Positions 1 through 7,166 of a stretch of DNA of 10,961 nt are shown one piece after another. Source of the DNA: Sphingobacteriales bacterium (GTDB taxonomy: Bacteria > Bacteroidota > Bacteroidia > Chitinophagales > Chitinophagaceae). The stretch spans positions 1-10,961 of the forward strand of contig REAQ01000284.1 of the NCBI GenBank assembly GCA_004294195.1, given 5' to 3'. The translations under genes and the position numbers were made by a program. A model generated the notes under the pieces. It was not told where the DNA came from and ran no database searches. It saw nothing but the letters and a program-made list of their open reading frames with translations. Position 1 is the stretch's first letter, and the number at the start of each line of letters is the position of its first letter.

Positions 1-1
1 A

Positions 2-436
2 GGAAAAACGGTGGGCACGGCAGAAAGCTGCACTGGAGGATACATCGCTCATTTGTTCACGGCCAATCCGGGTAGCAGTGTGTACTTTAAAGGCTCCGTT
101 GTGGGCTATGCCAATACGGTGAAGACCGATATCCTCGCCGTGGATCCACAGACCCTGAAAGACCATGGTGCGGTGAGCAAAGAAACCGCTTCCCAGATGG
201 TGAAGGGGGCGCTGAAAATGTTGAAAACTGACTATGTGCTGGTGACCACCGGGATCATGGGCCCAGACGGCGGAAGTCCCGAAAAGCCGGTGGGTACGGT
301 ATGGGTAGGTGTGGGAAATGGCCATAGGACTGAGTTGCACGAATTTCATTTCCGGTTTGACAGGCAGCGGAATATTGAACTTACCGCAACCAACGCCCTC
401 AATGTGCTGCGTAAATTCATACTTAATCCACACTAG
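2..436 (+). CDS. cinA: CinA C-terminal domain / nicotinamide-nucleotide amidohydrolase, 5'-truncated
   Basis: The reading frame enters from the left edge and ends at TAG 434-436, so only the last 145 or so residues are visible. They match the CinA C-terminal (PncC-type) domain, which deamidates nicotinamide mononucleotide to nicotinate mononucleotide in pyridine nucleotide salvage. Visible marks are TAESCTGG at the left edge (the serine is the family's proposed nucleophile), PGSS, the GSVVGYANTVK segment with conserved Tyr and Lys, GAVS, and TTGIMGPDGG followed by PVGTVW. I cannot tell whether the missing part is a full N-terminal MoCF-like domain (long CinA) or just a short start (stand-alone PncC). 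Nothing in the visible part is broken. The E2 gene follows 55 bases later but has a likely promoter of its own. Confidence 0.92.
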   Translation, partial: GKTVGTAESCTGGYIAHLFTANPGSSVYFKGSVVGYANTVKTDILAVDPQTLKDHGAVSKETASQMVKGALKMLKTDYVLVTTGIMGPDGGSPEKPVGTVWVGVGNGHRTELHEFHFRFDRQRNIELTATNALNVLRKFILNPH

Positions 437-437
437 A

Positions 438-456
438 AAATCGGATGGTTCGATTT
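438..456. promoter_or_regulatory. Inverted repeat AAATCG-N7-CGATTT upstream of the E2 gene
   Basis: A perfect 6-base dyad, AAATCG at 438-443 and CGATTT at 451-456, is separated by 7 bases. It starts two bases after the cinA stop and ends three bases before the TACCTTTG box, so it occupies the space where a -33 element would lie. It could be an operator, or a small hairpin at the end of the cinA message. There is no T-run after it, so it is a poor intrinsic terminator. Function is inferred from position only. Confidence 0.35.
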
Positions 457-459
457 CCC

Positions 460-467
460 TACCTTTG
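460..467 (+). promoter_or_regulatory. Candidate -7 promoter element TACCTTTG for the E2 gene
   Basis: TACCTTTG is an exact match to the Bacteroidota -7 consensus TAnnTTTG. Transcription would start near 474, leaving a leader of about 18 bases before the ATG at 492. No clear TTG/TTTG -33 box is present 17-21 bases upstream, so the call rests on the -7 box and its position. Confidence 0.5.
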
Positions 468-491
468 GGCCGCCTTAAAAAATGATTGCTT

Positions 492-1847
492 ATGGCTCTT
501 GTTGACCTGGTGATGCCAAAGATGGGTGAAAGTATCATGGAAGCCACGATTCTGCGCTGGCACAAAAAACCCGGAGACAGTATCAAATTAGACGAAAATG
601 TCCTCGATATCGCTACAGACAAGGTAGATACAGAGGTCCCTTCTACAACAGAGGGTACGCTGGAAGAGATCCTTTTTAGTGAGAACGATGTGGTGCCAGT
701 TGGTGCCGTCATTGCCCGGATCAGAACGGCTGGCAGCCAACAGGAAACCCCGGTGGTTGAACCTTCCGCACCGGCACAGACGGTTGTTACTGCGCCGGTA
801 GTTGAAGTGGAAGCCGAAGACATCCCCTACCAACCTTCCACGATCAATATTGATAAAACAACACCTTCACCAGCTGCCAGGTTCTATTCCCCGTTGGTGT
901 TGAACATCGCTGCTTCTGAGGGTGTGAGCATGAGTGAGCTTGAGCATATCCCAGGCACAGGAAACGAAGGCAGAGTAACAAAAAAAGATATTCTTGATTA
1001 TCTGGCGGCACGCAAATCCGGAAAACCGATACCTGCAGCCACCAAGCAGCCAGCTGAGCAAACGGTTAGCAGCAGCACATCAAAGGTGGAAGGTCGCCAA
1101 CCCCAACAAGTGCCTGCCACAACGGTTAGTTTCCAGGGCAAGGCAGAGATCATTGAGATGGACCGCATGCGAAAACTCATCGCAGATCACATGGTGAAGA
1201 GCAAGGCCACCAGTGCCCATGTGACCTCCTTTGCAGAAGCTGATGTTACCAATATGGTGCTGTGGCGCGAAAAGATCAAGAAAGACTACGAGAAACGCGA
1301 AGGAGATAAGATCACATTCACCCCACTGTTTATTGAAGCCACAATAAAGTGCCTGAAGAAATACGGCTGGCTCAATTCATCTGTTGAAGGCAACAATATC
1401 ATCGTCAAAAAAGACATCAATATTGGCATGGCCACGGCCCTGCCCAGTGGCAACCTGATTGTACCTGTCATCAAAAATGCCGACCAGCTCAATCTTGTAG
1501 GATTAACCCGTCAGGTAAACCAACTCGCCAACACGGCAAGAAATGGTAAACTGAAGCCAGAAGACACGCAAGGTGGAACCTTCACCATCACGAATGTGGG
1601 TACTTTTGGCAGTATCATGGGTACGCCCATCATCAACCAGCCACAGGTAGCCATTATGGCAATTGGCGCCATCAAAAAGCGTCCAATGGTGATTGAAACC
1701 GCACAGGGCGACAGCATTGCGATCCGTCATATGGTATATCTATCCTTATCTTATGATCACAGGATCATTGACGGTGCGCTCGGTGCAACTTTTCTAAGTG
1801 CTGTGGTGCAGGAGTTGGAGAATTTTGATATTTCCAGAGACTATTAG
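492..1847 (+). CDS. 2-oxoacid dehydrogenase complex E2 (dihydrolipoamide acyltransferase)
   Basis: This is the core subunit of a 2-oxoacid dehydrogenase complex. It carries the acyl group on a swinging lipoyl arm and transfers it to CoA in the cytoplasm. Of 451 residues, 1-78 form one lipoyl domain with the lipoylated Lys44 in ATDKVDTE. An Ala/Pro/Val/Glu-rich linker follows. Residues 132-174 form the peripheral-subunit binding domain (SPLVLNIA ... GTGNEGRVTKKDI). A second flexible linker leads to the catalytic domain at about 218-449, with the active-site motif YDHRIIDG (His423). The length and single lipoyl domain fit branched-chain or related E2 proteins better than multi-lipoyl pyruvate E2, but the substrate cannot be fixed here because no E1 or E3 gene is adjacent. 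I chose ATG 492 over the in-frame TTG at 486 because the lipoyl domain starts right at MALVDLVMP. No Shine-Dalgarno sequence is visible. A G-rich heptamer array begins just after the stop codon. Confidence 0.95.
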   Translation: MALVDLVMPKMGESIMEATILRWHKKPGDSIKLDENVLDIATDKVDTEVPSTTEGTLEEILFSENDVVPVGAVIARIRTAGSQQETPVVEPSAPAQTVVTAPVVEVEAEDIPYQPSTINIDKTTPSPAARFYSPLVLNIAASEGVSMSELEHIPGTGNEGRVTKKDILDYLAARKSGKPIPAATKQPAEQTVSSSTSKVEGRQPQQVPATTVSFQGKAEIIEMDRMRKLIADHMVKSKATSAHVTSFAEADVTNMVLWREKIKKDYEKREGDKITFTPLFIEATIKCLKKYGWLNSSVEGNNIIVKKDINIGMATALPSGNLIVPVIKNADQLNLVGLTRQVNQLANTARNGKLKPEDTQGGTFTITNVGTFGSIMGTPIINQPQVAIMAIGAIKKRPMVIETAQGDSIAIRHMVYLSLSYDHRIIDGALGATFLSAVVQELENFDISRDY

Positions 1848-1848
1848 A

Positions 1849-1919
1849 GGCATTGGGCACTGGGCACTGGGCATTAAGGGGCACTGGGCAATGGGCATAA
1901 AGGGGTATTGGGCATAGAG
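1849..1919 (+). repeat. G-rich heptamer array with 24-base higher-order unit and G-quadruplex motif
   Basis: Starting one base after the E2 stop, heptamers of the form GGGCAYT follow one another: a partial GGCATT (1849), GGGCACT (1855), GGGCACT (1862), GGGCATT (1869), spacer AAG, GGGCACT (1879), GGGCAAT (1886), GGGCATA (1893), spacer AAG, GGGTATT (1903), GGGCATA (1910), GAG. Three heptamers plus AAG make a 24-base unit that occurs twice, then a shortened third copy. There are eight tracts of GGG or GGGG separated by 4-6 bases, which satisfies the usual four-tract G-quadruplex pattern twice over. It lies between two convergent genes. No protein-coding content is seen. Confidence 0.85.
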
Positions 1920-1922
1920 AGG

Positions 1923-1950
1923 TCTGCCCTCTGCCGTTCAACCTCTGACC
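1923..1950 (-). repeat. Degenerate heptamer array abutting the stop of the unknown gene
   Basis: Four heptamers in register, TCTGCCC (1923), TCTGCCG (1930), TTCAACC (1937) and TCTGACC (1944), run into the stop codon of the - strand gene (CTA at 1950-1952, sharing one base). Read on that gene's sense strand the units are GGTCAGA, GGTTGAA, CGGCAGA and GGGCAGA, so they are G-rich like the array behind the E2 gene. The repeat is short and imperfect. The call relies partly on the clearer arrays elsewhere in the window. Confidence 0.5.
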
Positions 1951-2657
1951 TACTGTATCAATCTTGCGAGTCTGCGCTTTGCAATGGGCAGTAGTGTTTC
2001 GTCTACGGGTAATACCAGAGCCGTTTCAATCCCATAGACTGCGGGGTTGGGAAGATCAGTCTTCCATCGAATCAGCTCTGCTTTGATGTTTTCAAAGGTA
2101 TTAACGATGCTTGTTTGCCATTCGGCAATGAATTCCGTTTTTATGCTCCGGTATTTCTCATCGTGCTTTTCAAAAAAACTTAACCGATACTGATACACCC
2201 GTGTCTGCTTTACCTTTCCTTCCCTTAGAAAAATATATCCCTCCCGGTTCTCGAGTGGAATCAGGCCAATCGGGAAAATGTTCAACTTGTCTTCGATAAA
2301 CTCATAAATCTCCGTCCCGTCCTTGATGGTGGCATTCATTTGGCTCAAGGCAAAAGCAATGATTTCTTCCAGTTCTTTCATCAGGTCATCATCGTCAATG
2401 ATATGCTGATAGAGATTCTCCAGCTTGTTGATGTCAACCTGTGTTAGTTTCTTCGGGAACTGTTGTTGTAGAAATTGCTTGTTGTGCTTGAACGCCATCA
2501 GGTTATTGTAGTGCATGATCACGTCAGCCAACTGCGGATACAACTTCTGTTGGTCAAACTGCCGATGGATCTCCTGCAGATAAGCGAGCAGGGTATATTT
2601 TTTGAGTTCGAAATCAATATAGCCTTCGGCAAACCAGGTGTGGGATAGGGATCTCAT
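1950..2657 (-). CDS. Unrecognised cytoplasmic protein, 235 residues
   Basis: I do not recognise a named family. The chosen start is ATG at 2657 (MRSLSHTWFAEGYIDFELKKY). The frame stays open up to 2744, but that extension reads through the octamer array at 2708-2755 and is unlikely to be translated. The protein has no signal peptide and no membrane segment. Roughly the first 130 residues look helical, rich in Leu, Gln, Lys and Asn, with an acidic IIDDDDLMKELEEII stretch. The second half is mixed and ends in a basic tail (AKRRLARLIQ). Aromatic and charged residues are spread as in a folded protein, and the composition resembles neighbouring genes, so I consider it a real gene. It is the last of a - strand run, 98 bases after the S9 peptidase gene, and may have its own promoter. 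It converges on the E2 gene. Confidence 0.75.
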   Translation of the reverse strand: MRSLSHTWFAEGYIDFELKKYTLLAYLQEIHRQFDQQKLYPQLADVIMHYNNLMAFKHNKQFLQQQFPKKLTQVDINKLENLYQHIIDDDDLMKELEEIIAFALSQMNATIKDGTEIYEFIEDKLNIFPIGLIPLENREGYIFLREGKVKQTRVYQYRLSFFEKHDEKYRSIKTEFIAEWQTSIVNTFENIKAELIRWKTDLPNPAVYGIETALVLPVDETLLPIAKRRLARLIQ

Positions 2658-2707
2658 ACCATAATTTACAAAACATTGTTCGTAAATCAAAGACCTCCCG
2701 CGGTTTT

Positions 2708-2755
2708 GGCAATTGTACAATTGTACAAATGTGCTATGGTACAATTGTACAGCTG
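2708..2755 (-). repeat. Octamer array of TACAATTG-type palindromic units behind the S9 peptidase gene
   Basis: Six octamers in register fill 48 bases: GGCAATTG, TACAATTG, TACAAATG, TGCTATGG, TACAATTG and TACAGCTG. The last ends at 2755, directly next to the S9 peptidase stop codon (2756-2758). Within it the 12-base palindrome GTACAATTGTAC occurs twice (2715-2726 and 2739-2750), 24 bases centre to centre with a 12-base spacer, so the two copies are both direct and inverted repeats and could pair as a hairpin. The array lies 51 bases upstream of the start of the unknown gene. It could be a 3' end element of the peptidase message, an operator for the unknown gene, or both. Confidence 0.8.
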
Positions 2756-5491
2756 TTAATCCAAACCCATATTAATCCCCTTATCCACAGCAGGCACGCC
2801 TTCTGTGATCCATACCGGTGGCTTCTCTCCTTTCAGGAGCCAATCAAAAAACTGTTGTTCACGGATGGAAATGTCTTTACGGTTCTTGCGTTGTACAAGG
2901 TTATGTGCTTCGCCATTGTAGTTCAACAGCCAAACTTTTTTCCCAAGTCTGCGCATGGCAGTAAACATCTCGATGCCCTGGTACCAGGGCACGGCGCCAT
3001 CTGCATCGTTAGACATGATCACCAATGGAGTAATGATTCTGGGAACATAAAACAAAGGAGAGTTTTCAATATATAGATTCTGCTTCTCCCACAATGTGGC
3101 ACCAATCCGGCTCTGTGATTTTTCATACTGGAATTGGCGGTTCAGGCCACTCTCCCATCTGATTCCACCGTAAGCACTGGTCATATTGGCCACTGGTGCG
3201 CCGGCCCATGCTGCTGCAAATAACTTGGTACGGGTGATCAGGTAGGTCAGTTGATAACCTCCCCAGCTCTGGCCCTGAACGCCAATCTTTGTGCTGTCTA
3301 TCCCGCCCTTCTTCACCATTGCTCTTGCCCCACTTACCACATAATCATAGGCAGACTTGCCTGGGTATCCGGTCTTGTAATGAATGTCTGGCACAAACAC
3401 CACATATCCCCTACTCACGAAAAAAGTGATATCAAGTCTGCTGGGCGTTGGTGCCGGTGAACGGTAAGCGAACAAAGTTTCAGCATCCCGCTCATAGAAA
3501 TAACAGATCATCGGATACTTCTTGCTGCCATCAAATCCTTCCGGCTTAAAGAGCATTCCCTCAGACATTTTCCCATCGTAAGCTTTCCAGCTCACCAACT
3601 CTACGTTTCCCCAACTGTAAGCACTTTGTTGCGGATTGAGGGCCGATATTTTTTGTTCTGCATTGCCTTTGCGCAGATAAAGATCGGGTGACTGTTGGAA
3701 GGATTCTTTCGAATAAGCCAGTACCTCTCCGTTCTTGCTTGCATCCACAGAACGCATCAGATAAGGGCCTTCCATCACTGACTCAAGTGTGTTTCTGCTC
3801 AGATTCAGGGTAGCCAATCCTCCGTGTTTATTGCTATCCCTTTGCGTGCGCAACAGGATTGATTTTGTGGGATCGATGAAACGTTCATCGGGATCGAGTG
3901 AAACATACCGATAACTAATCCCTTGCTTGCGACCCTGACCGTTGGTTATATTCACCGGAGCCTTCCCGCCATCAGGATCCAATTGCCAGATGTCATATCG
4001 GTCGTATATCAACAATGCCGCGTCATTCACCAACCACTTGGCCACACCAAAAGCATTGGGGTCAGAAGGCATATCATATTCCTCGTCGTACAATTTAGTA
4101 GGCACTTTCGCGGAAATGTTTTTTACCACGCCATCCTTCCATGTAAAGTATTGCCTTGCTTTCTCATCGAACCAATAAATGTATTTCCCTCCCGTACTCA
4201 GTTGCGGCATGGTAGTGAGATTTCTGGTCACCAGCGTACGTGCGCCTGTTTTTGGATCGATGGCATACACGTCACGGAGTTGTTCGCCGGTCCATTGCGA
4301 CTGAATCCTTCTTCCGGTGTCGCAGATACCAACAAACAGATTTCCATCCATGGAGTAATTGGTCATGACATCGCGAAGATTCTCATCACCCAGCTGCTGC
4401 ATCTTGTTAAATCCAAGGTCATACATTGCCAGGTAATTTCTTTTCTGTTCCCTGCTGAGGTTATACAGTTGCTGGGTTTGCAGATAATCGTCCTTGTAAT
4501 TCCAGATATCCACTTTTACCTGGTCAATTTCCGGTACCGATGTGTCTTTAGCAGGACGGATCTGTGCTGTACCAAAGAATAGTCTTTCACCACTATCACT
4601 GAACTTGGTGATCCCATTCTCGCTAACCGTCCAACCTATTCTCATCCCAGCGATATTCTTATCTGCCAGCATCACAGCTGAGTCTGTGCCATTGCGCCAG
4701 TACCAGAGCTTGTAAAACTTTTGCAGGGCCTTGGCACTGCTGTCTCGCTCAGCAACAAAAGCGATCTGGTAGGCATTGCTATCGATATCAAAATTCGAAA
4801 ACTCATTACCGCCACGGGCAATGGTGTCAAGCTTGTTTTCTACACTACGGTAAACCAGAACGCTGTTCATGGACCCCTTTACAGAACGCGCCTGACGCCC
4901 TTCCATGATGAGGATCTTTCCATTCTTACTCCATTTGTATTCACTGATGTTCCTGAATATACGAAGGCTGGTATCCCCTAGTGTAGCCACCACCAGGTTG
5001 GAGCCCTCATCTGCCTCACCACGCCTGGCCGTATCTGTATTGTGCATGTGCACCGCTATCAAACCGTTGGCATACTTAGGCATGGCATAAGCTTTGATAT
5101 TGGGTTTCACCGTCATGCCGCCATTCAACAGGTTGATCACACAAATGGAATCCTTCGGAAAATCCTCAGGCTTTTTCTTTTTGATTCTCGCCTCACGAGT
5201 AGCTGCGAAAAAAGGCCTCACTAACGCCACCGCGTACCTGCCGTCAGTAGTAAACTGCGGGTTATACCCACGTGGAACGCTGTAGGTTTGTGTGCTGTTG
5301 ACCGCGCGGATGATGAGTTCATTGTCACCTTCCTGTACTGTCTTTACAAATGCGATCCACTGGCCATTGTCTGCAACAACTCTCTCGCCAATGCTTTCCC
5401 ATTGGTCATACACGGTATGATCCAAAGGCTTTTTTTGTGCAGAAACAGAAATAAAGAATAACATGCAAAGGGTGGTTGCTGACAGACGCAT
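2756..5491 (-). CDS. Secreted S9 family peptidase (prolyl oligopeptidase / DPP-like)
   Basis: This 911-residue exported serine peptidase begins with a signal peptide (hydrophobic core at about 5-17, likely cleavage after VSA at residue 18). Residues of about 25-620 consist of repeated beta-strand segments, as in an N-terminal propeller. Residues of about 630-895 are the alpha/beta hydrolase. The nucleophile elbow is GQSWGGYQ with Ser742. The acid is probably Asp831 (NDADGAVP) and the base His863 (GEAHN), in the order and spacing of family S9. By family, it would cleave peptides, often after proline, in the periplasm or on the cell surface, for peptide uptake. It is longer than classical DPP4 (about 760), with the extra length in the N-terminal part. 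It starts 34 bases after the EamA gene and has no Shine-Dalgarno sequence, so it is probably co-transcribed. The exact substrate cannot be read from sequence. Confidence 0.93.
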   Translation of the reverse strand: MRLSATTLCMLFFISVSAQKKPLDHTVYDQWESIGERVVADNGQWIAFVKTVQEGDNELIIRAVNSTQTYSVPRGYNPQFTTDGRYAVALVRPFFAATREARIKKKKPEDFPKDSICVINLLNGGMTVKPNIKAYAMPKYANGLIAVHMHNTDTARRGEADEGSNLVVATLGDTSLRIFRNISEYKWSKNGKILIMEGRQARSVKGSMNSVLVYRSVENKLDTIARGGNEFSNFDIDSNAYQIAFVAERDSSAKALQKFYKLWYWRNGTDSAVMLADKNIAGMRIGWTVSENGITKFSDSGERLFFGTAQIRPAKDTSVPEIDQVKVDIWNYKDDYLQTQQLYNLSREQKRNYLAMYDLGFNKMQQLGDENLRDVMTNYSMDGNLFVGICDTGRRIQSQWTGEQLRDVYAIDPKTGARTLVTRNLTTMPQLSTGGKYIYWFDEKARQYFTWKDGVVKNISAKVPTKLYDEEYDMPSDPNAFGVAKWLVNDAALLIYDRYDIWQLDPDGGKAPVNITNGQGRKQGISYRYVSLDPDERFIDPTKSILLRTQRDSNKHGGLATLNLSRNTLESVMEGPYLMRSVDASKNGEVLAYSKESFQQSPDLYLRKGNAEQKISALNPQQSAYSWGNVELVSWKAYDGKMSEGMLFKPEGFDGSKKYPMICYFYERDAETLFAYRSPAPTPSRLDITFFVSRGYVVFVPDIHYKTGYPGKSAYDYVVSGARAMVKKGGIDSTKIGVQGQSWGGYQLTYLITRTKLFAAAWAGAPVANMTSAYGGIRWESGLNRQFQYEKSQSRIGATLWEKQNLYIENSPLFYVPRIITPLVIMSNDADGAVPWYQGIEMFTAMRRLGKKVWLLNYNGEAHNLVQRKNRKDISIREQQFFDWLLKGEKPPVWITEGVPAVDKGINMGLD

Positions 5492-5525
5492 AGTGTGAAA
5501 TTAGTTCTGATGAAATTAAGACAAT

Positions 5526-6395
5526 TCAGGCTTTCTTCTTCCAAACGCGCCAGCTTTGAATCAACACGGTGATCACAATGATCGCCATGCCATAATAAAA
5601 CCCGGATTCAAGTTCCTTGTCTTCCCGGTACAATAGAAAAGCCAGCAGGATCCCGTATAAGGGCTCCAGGTTGTAACTGAGGTTCACGGTAAAGGGAGAA
5701 ATGGATCGAAGGGCACTCATAGAAAGATTGTAGGCCAGCACGGTGCAGAAAAGGCTCAGGAACAACAACCAGCCTATATCTGACCAACTGGGCAACAGGG
5801 TTTGAACGGGAAAAAAATGCAGGTAGGCCGGCAAGAGTACCGTCAGCAGCAGCCATCCGCCGGTGAGTTGGTGACGGGTAAGATCCATTGCTGAATGTTT
5901 CTTCAACAAGCCTTTGTTAAAGATGGTAAAAAGCGCAGCAAGGGCCGATGAAACGATGCCGAGGATGATCCCTGTTTTGTATTTGGGGTCAAAATGGAAG
6001 ATGAGGTAGATCCCCACCATTACCAGCAACCCGAGCATCCATTCCCGGATATCATTCTTACGTCCAGTAATGATAGGATCAAAAACGGCCGTGAAGAAAC
6101 TCACGGCGGAAAAGCAAACCAGGCCGATGGAGATGTTGGCATATTTGATGCTTGCGTAAAAGAACACCCAATGCAATGCTACCAGGCCACCTACAACATA
6201 AACCGCAAGGAGACCGGCCTTGCCGGATGTTGATATTTTGGGGGCCAGGGCATACATCGCCCACAAAAAAATAACGGTAAAGAATAACCGATACCAAACC
6301 AGTAACCCTTCATTGAGTGTGATCAGCCTGCCTAAGATCCCTGTGAAGCCTGCCAGCAAGATGGCGATATGCAGCTGCAGGAATGCTTTTTTCAT
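5526..6395 (-). CDS. EamA/DMT-family transporter
   Basis: This 289-residue, very hydrophobic protein has about ten predicted membrane helices, at roughly 5-24, 30-50, 59-80, 86-106, 115-133, 140-160, 172-192, 204-225, 235-254 and 263-282, and a basic C-terminal tail (WRVWKKKA). This is the two-times-five helix plan of the EamA (RhaT-like) branch of the drug/metabolite transporter superfamily. The second half carries the typical segment with LEPLYGILLAFLLYRE. Family members export amino acids, metabolites or drugs, and some relatives move lipid-linked sugars. Its ATG overlaps the stop of the glycosyltransferase gene by four bases (ATGA, 6392-6395), so the two proteins are probably made together. 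The substrate is unknown. Confidence 0.92.
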   Translation of the reverse strand: MKKAFLQLHIAILLAGFTGILGRLITLNEGLLVWYRLFFTVIFLWAMYALAPKISTSGKAGLLAVYVVGGLVALHWVFFYASIKYANISIGLVCFSAVSFFTAVFDPIITGRKNDIREWMLGLLVMVGIYLIFHFDPKYKTGIILGIVSSALAALFTIFNKGLLKKHSAMDLTRHQLTGGWLLLTVLLPAYLHFFPVQTLLPSWSDIGWLLFLSLFCTVLAYNLSMSALRSISPFTVNLSYNLEPLYGILLAFLLYREDKELESGFYYGMAIIVITVLIQSWRVWKKKA

Positions 6396-7150
6396 GCAAC
6401 AGAGTTGGCAGTATTGCGGATGCGCTGACGGTAGTTTTTAAACATGCTCTGCCATTGAATCTGCATCACGCCCAAGATCCCTTCTTTGACAATTCCTTTG
6501 TGCATTTTAGAGGTCCCCAGTTTGCGGTCAATAAACGTAATGGGCACCTCTCGTATCTCATAGCCCAGTTTCCAGGCTGCAAATTTCATTTCGATCTGGA
6601 AGGCGTATCCCACAAAGCTTATGCCATCCAGGTTGATGTTATCCAGCACATCGCGCTTGTAACACATAAAGCCTGCTGTGGGATCTTTAACGGGCATCCA
6701 GGTGATGAGTCTTGTATATAATGCTCCGCCCTTCGACAACATATTTCTGTCCCAGGGCCAGTTTTCTACATTTCCACCTTTCACATAACGCGAACCCACG
6801 GCCAGATCTCCGCCTTCGTATTTACATGCGTGATAGAGTCTTTCCAGGTCATCCGGGTTATGGGAAAAATCGGCATCCATTTCAAAAATGAACTGGTAGT
6901 TACGCGCCAATCCCCACTTGAATCCGTGGATGTATGCGGTACCCAACCCTAGCTTGCCTTTACGCTCTTCAAGGAAAAGACCTGAATACTCCCCCTGCAA
7001 CCTCCTCACTATCTCACCGGTCCCATCGGGACTACTGTCATCTACCACCAGGATATGAAAATCCTTGTTCATGTTAAAAACATAAAGAAGGATAGCTTCA
7101 ATGTTATCCTTTTCATTGTAAGTGGGTATAACAACTAATTTCTCCGGCAT
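6392..7150 (-). CDS. Family 2 glycosyltransferase, DPM1-like polyprenyl-phosphate mannosyltransferase
   Basis: This 252-residue GT-A fold enzyme resembles dolichol/polyprenol-phosphate mannose synthase, which transfers mannose (or a related hexose) from a nucleotide sugar to a polyprenyl phosphate at the inner face of the membrane. Visible motifs are VVIPTYNEKDNI (6-17), VVDDSSPDGTGE (35-46), the metal-binding EMDADFSH (90-97, Asp92 and Asp94), VGSRYVKGG (118-126), DPTAGF (156-161) and a basic segment FIDRKLGTSKM. There is no C-terminal membrane domain, so it is the soluble or peripheral DPM1 type, not the GtrB type with two helices. It starts 16 bases after the exonuclease gene and overlaps the EamA gene by four bases. 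The sugar and lipid acceptor are inferred from the family. Confidence 0.92.
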   Translation of the reverse strand: MPEKLVVIPTYNEKDNIEAILLYVFNMNKDFHILVVDDSSPDGTGEIVRRLQGEYSGLFLEERKGKLGLGTAYIHGFKWGLARNYQFIFEMDADFSHNPDDLERLYHACKYEGGDLAVGSRYVKGGNVENWPWDRNMLSKGGALYTRLITWMPVKDPTAGFMCYKRDVLDNINLDGISFVGYAFQIEMKFAAWKLGYEIREVPITFIDRKLGTSKMHKGIVKEGILGVMQIQWQSMFKNYRQRIRNTANSVA

Positions 7151-7166
7151 AATTGTATTCTGGATG

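Noticed and set aside
486..491. TTG start for the E2 gene
   Set aside because: It adds only two residues before MALVDLVMP, and ATG 492 fits the lipoyl domain start.
1849..1950. CRISPR array
   Set aside because: Units are 7 bases with no unique spacers of 25-40 bases, and no cas genes are present.
2658..2744. N-terminal extension of the unknown gene up to ATG 2744
   Set aside because: The extra residues would be encoded by the octamer array and look unlike a protein start. ATG 2657 is preferred.
3923..4582. Open frame of 219 codons on the + strand
   Set aside because: It lies wholly opposite the S9 peptidase gene, whose protein has a full set of family motifs. It is a shadow frame.
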